In this document: positions 5,294-6,061 of the stretch, one piece after another | How positions within the stretch are numbered: position 1 is the stretch's first letter | Layout of the letters: each line of letters begins with the position of its first letter | Assembly (NCBI GenBank): GCA_021792355.1 | Contig: JAJYUV010000060.1 | Location: forward strand, 1-6,061 | DNA length: 6,061 nt | Direction: 5' to 3' | From: Thermoplasmata archaeon | GTDB taxonomy: Archaea; Thermoplasmatota; Thermoplasmata; Thermoplasmatales; GCA-001856825 | Position numbers and translations under genes: made by a program | The notes under the pieces: model-generated | Database searches by the model: none | Seen by the model: the letters and a program-made list of their open reading frames with translations, nothing else | Told to the model about the DNA's origin: nothing

Positions 5294-5962
5294 GATCCAG
5301 TGGATGCCGTCCATGATGTGGAAGATCAACCGCATTGTGGGCCGGGTGGTCGGCTTTCGTTTCTGGTTCGGGACGGATTCCTTGAGCGCCTTGAGTGTTC
5401 TTCGAAGCTCTTCTTCCGCCAGGGCGTAGACCAGAAGAGCCAGGCCCATGATCATGGTCAGCGCCATGATCCTCCGCTCGGTCTTTAAAAAGAAGGCGTC
5501 GGCGAAGAAGAGGGGATCCTTGAAGAATCGGAACTCCGTCCCGATCGAGGTCCCCTGGGACTTGTAGAGGGCGATCAGGTCCAGGGCGGGAAGTTCCTCC
5601 TCGTCCAGAACATTCGTGGCGACGACAAAGAACCCCTTTCGGGAGAGCGGCTGGTCGATCGCCTCCGTGTCCTCCTCAAAGGATCCTGCGATCAGGTACC
5701 CCACCACACCGGGGGAGACCCCTTTCCTGGGAGGGCCCGGCGTGACATGTCCAGTCTCCTCTACAATCTTGAGCGAGACCGGACGGTGATACCTGATCTT
5801 GCGGAAGATGTCATTCCAAGCCTCTTCGGCATCTTCACGACAGGAGAAGGAACTCTGGGAGAGGGTTTTGAGAGAAGAGATAGAGATAGAAAAACTGCCC
5901 CTTGATCGTCGTGGACAGGGAGGTGATATCCCACGTCCAGACCTGGTTGGGAGCCGTGGCAC
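4463..5962 (-). CDS. Chimeric frame: IS1634 C-terminal half fused to IS3/IS481-like DD35E transposase
   Basis: This 499-codon open frame joins three unrelated pieces. Residues 1 to about 28 are an out-of-frame reading of an IS3-type gene and resemble nothing. Residues about 29-222 are the C-terminal half of an IS1634 transposase. From about 224 to 499 the frame encodes an rve-type transposase. It has a partial N-terminal region (VGGVRLTYMMLD, VAVSPSTVFRVLREAG) and then the catalytic core: Asp313 in WHSDISYI, Asp374 in IISDNGPQY and Glu410 in SNGKIERF. The 35 residues between the last two give the DD35E signature. A basic tail ends the protein. The GTG at 5962 has no ribosome binding site. A more believable start for the transposase part is the ATG at 5258-5260 (265 residues), with AAGGGA upstream. 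The rve core keeps its triad, but the family's N-terminal DNA-binding region is missing, and HPK and RFPK replace conserved residues near the Glu. It is probably non-functional or only partly functional. Confidence 0.75.
   Translation of the reverse strand: MPRLPTRSGRGISPPCPRRSRGSFSISISSLKTLSQSSFSCREDAEEAWNDIFRKIRYHRPVSLKIVEETGHVTPGPPRKGVSPGVVGYLIAGSFEEDTEAIDQPLSRKGFFVVATNVLDEEELPALDLIALYKSQGTSIGTEFRFFKDPLFFADAFFLKTERRIMALTMIMGLALLVYALAEEELRRTLKALKESVPNQKRKPTTRPTMRLIFHIMDGIHWIPARGDPKGTVWMKDVQKKIVAFKCQHPTVGGVRLTYMMLDQGVVAVSPSTVFRVLREAGISSRWTLPDGRKASRQGFHQPQRPHEQWHSDISYINLRGTHYFFISVLDGYSRAIVFWDLCLSMTSADVELVIQRALETLPKGLAKPRIISDNGPQYLSTEFRSALRDQEVVHSRIRVGHPKSNGKIERFPKTLKSECVRTQALGGFEEAKTILATYVHEYNYERLHWALNDLTPADTLKGKETIKQRLERRKNALEKARKDRRQRQARLRQESRSA
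5294..5878 (-). pseudogene. IS1634-family transposase, C-terminal half remnant
   Basis: Residues about 29-222 of the chimeric frame follow the C-terminal half of IS1634 transposases. The blocks in order are FSCREDAEEAW, IRYHRP, a GYLIAGSF block, FFVVATNVLD, LIALYKSQ, FRFFKDPLFFADAFFLK, RRIMAL and LLVYALAEEELR, ending in SVPNQKRKPTTRPTMRLIF and GIHWI. The N-terminal half, with the first two catalytic Asp residues, is absent. In the block that normally reads VERGFRFLKDP, this copy has SIGTEFRFFKDP, so the third catalytic Glu appears lost or shifted. It stops before the usual C-terminal extension, where the IS3/IS481-like element takes over. It is a dead fragment held open only by its in-frame junction. 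Confidence 0.8.
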
Positions 5963-6061
5963 AAAGAGGGGTTGGACGCCGGTGGGTGGGGACCCCGGTG
6001 CGTCCCCGGTGGGCCAACTGTCCCCGCTTCCGGAGAATCCGGTAAAGGGTGGACTCCGAGG
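5877..6061 (-). pseudogene. IS3-family OrfB transposase fragment, broken at 5877 and cut by window end
   Basis: Read on the minus strand in the frame of base 6059, this encodes SESTLYRILRKRGQLAHRG, then APNQVWTWDIT....TIKGQFFYLYL. This is the classic IS3-type OrfB pattern: 'SeST.yR.Lr..g...hR' followed by 'PNQvWtWDITyl....g.f.YLYl', with the first catalytic Asp in WDIT. Right after FYLYL (5877) the expected VMDVFSR block is missing and IS1634 sequence begins in a different frame. The gene is therefore truncated. It belongs to a different IS3-like lineage from the copies at 1-360 and 4429-4788. Its upstream half lies beyond the window. Confidence 0.78.

Noticed and set aside
4616..5488. Plus-strand frames (for example 4616-5113) opposite the chimeric transposase
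   Set aside because: The other strand carries clear DD35E and IS1634 motifs; these translations match nothing and mirror the coding strand's composition.
1..6061. CRISPR arrays, tRNA or rRNA genes, toxin-antitoxin pairs or defence genes
   Set aside because: No regularly spaced direct repeats, tRNA-like cloverleaf sequences or recognisable protein motifs for such systems were seen on either strand.

Overview
The window is a patchwork of insertion-sequence (IS) debris on both sides of a short AT-rich island carrying two surface-polysaccharide genes. It looks like accessory DNA of a Gram-negative-type bacterium. The flanks are GC-rich and hold pieces of at least six mobile-element types: an IS3/IS481-like DD35E transposase in two copies, ISAs1, a group II intron, IS1595, IS1634, and a second, unrelated IS3-type transposase. 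The organism cannot be identified from the sequence. A chemolithotroph such as Leptospirillum would fit this IS mixture, but that is a guess.

Left flank (1-1899). Bases 1-360 are the 3' end of an IS3/IS481-like element cut by the window edge. It is followed directly by an N-terminal remnant of an ISAs1 transposase (about 361-548). Next comes the tail of a group II intron (about 544-843): the last part of its maturase, then hairpins resembling domains V and VI. An intact IS1595-type transposase frame follows (916-1899), but both presumed catalytic aspartates and one zinc-ribbon cysteine are replaced. A strong extended -10 promoter sits almost on its start codon.

Cargo (2019-4419). Two same-strand, AT-rich genes encode a GT2 glycosyltransferase resembling rhamnosyltransferases and a PLP-dependent sugar aminotransferase closely resembling WecE/RffA. 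WecE makes dTDP-4-amino-4,6-dideoxygalactose, the precursor of Fuc4NAc. Together they suggest a fragment of an O-antigen, ECA-like or capsule cluster: one gene makes an amino sugar nucleotide, the other transfers a sugar. They are 295 bp apart, so they may not be one tight operon. The acetyltransferase, dehydratase, polymerase and flippase expected in a full cluster are absent from this window.

Right flank (4420-6061). A second copy of the IS3/IS481-like element lies in inverted orientation, starting only 5-9 bp after the aminotransferase stop. Its first 360 bp match bases 1-360 with three differences. Its transposase lacks the normal N-terminal region and is joined in frame to the C-terminal half of an IS1634 transposase, giving a 499-codon chimeric frame. 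That IS1634 piece in turn abuts, in another frame, part of an IS3-type OrfB that runs off the window.

The inverted repeats make the 361-4428 segment look like a composite transposon or an inversion-prone island. I found no clearly new enzymatic or defence system. The most notable items are the substituted IS1595 protein, the in-frame transposase chimera and the IS-bracketed sugar genes.
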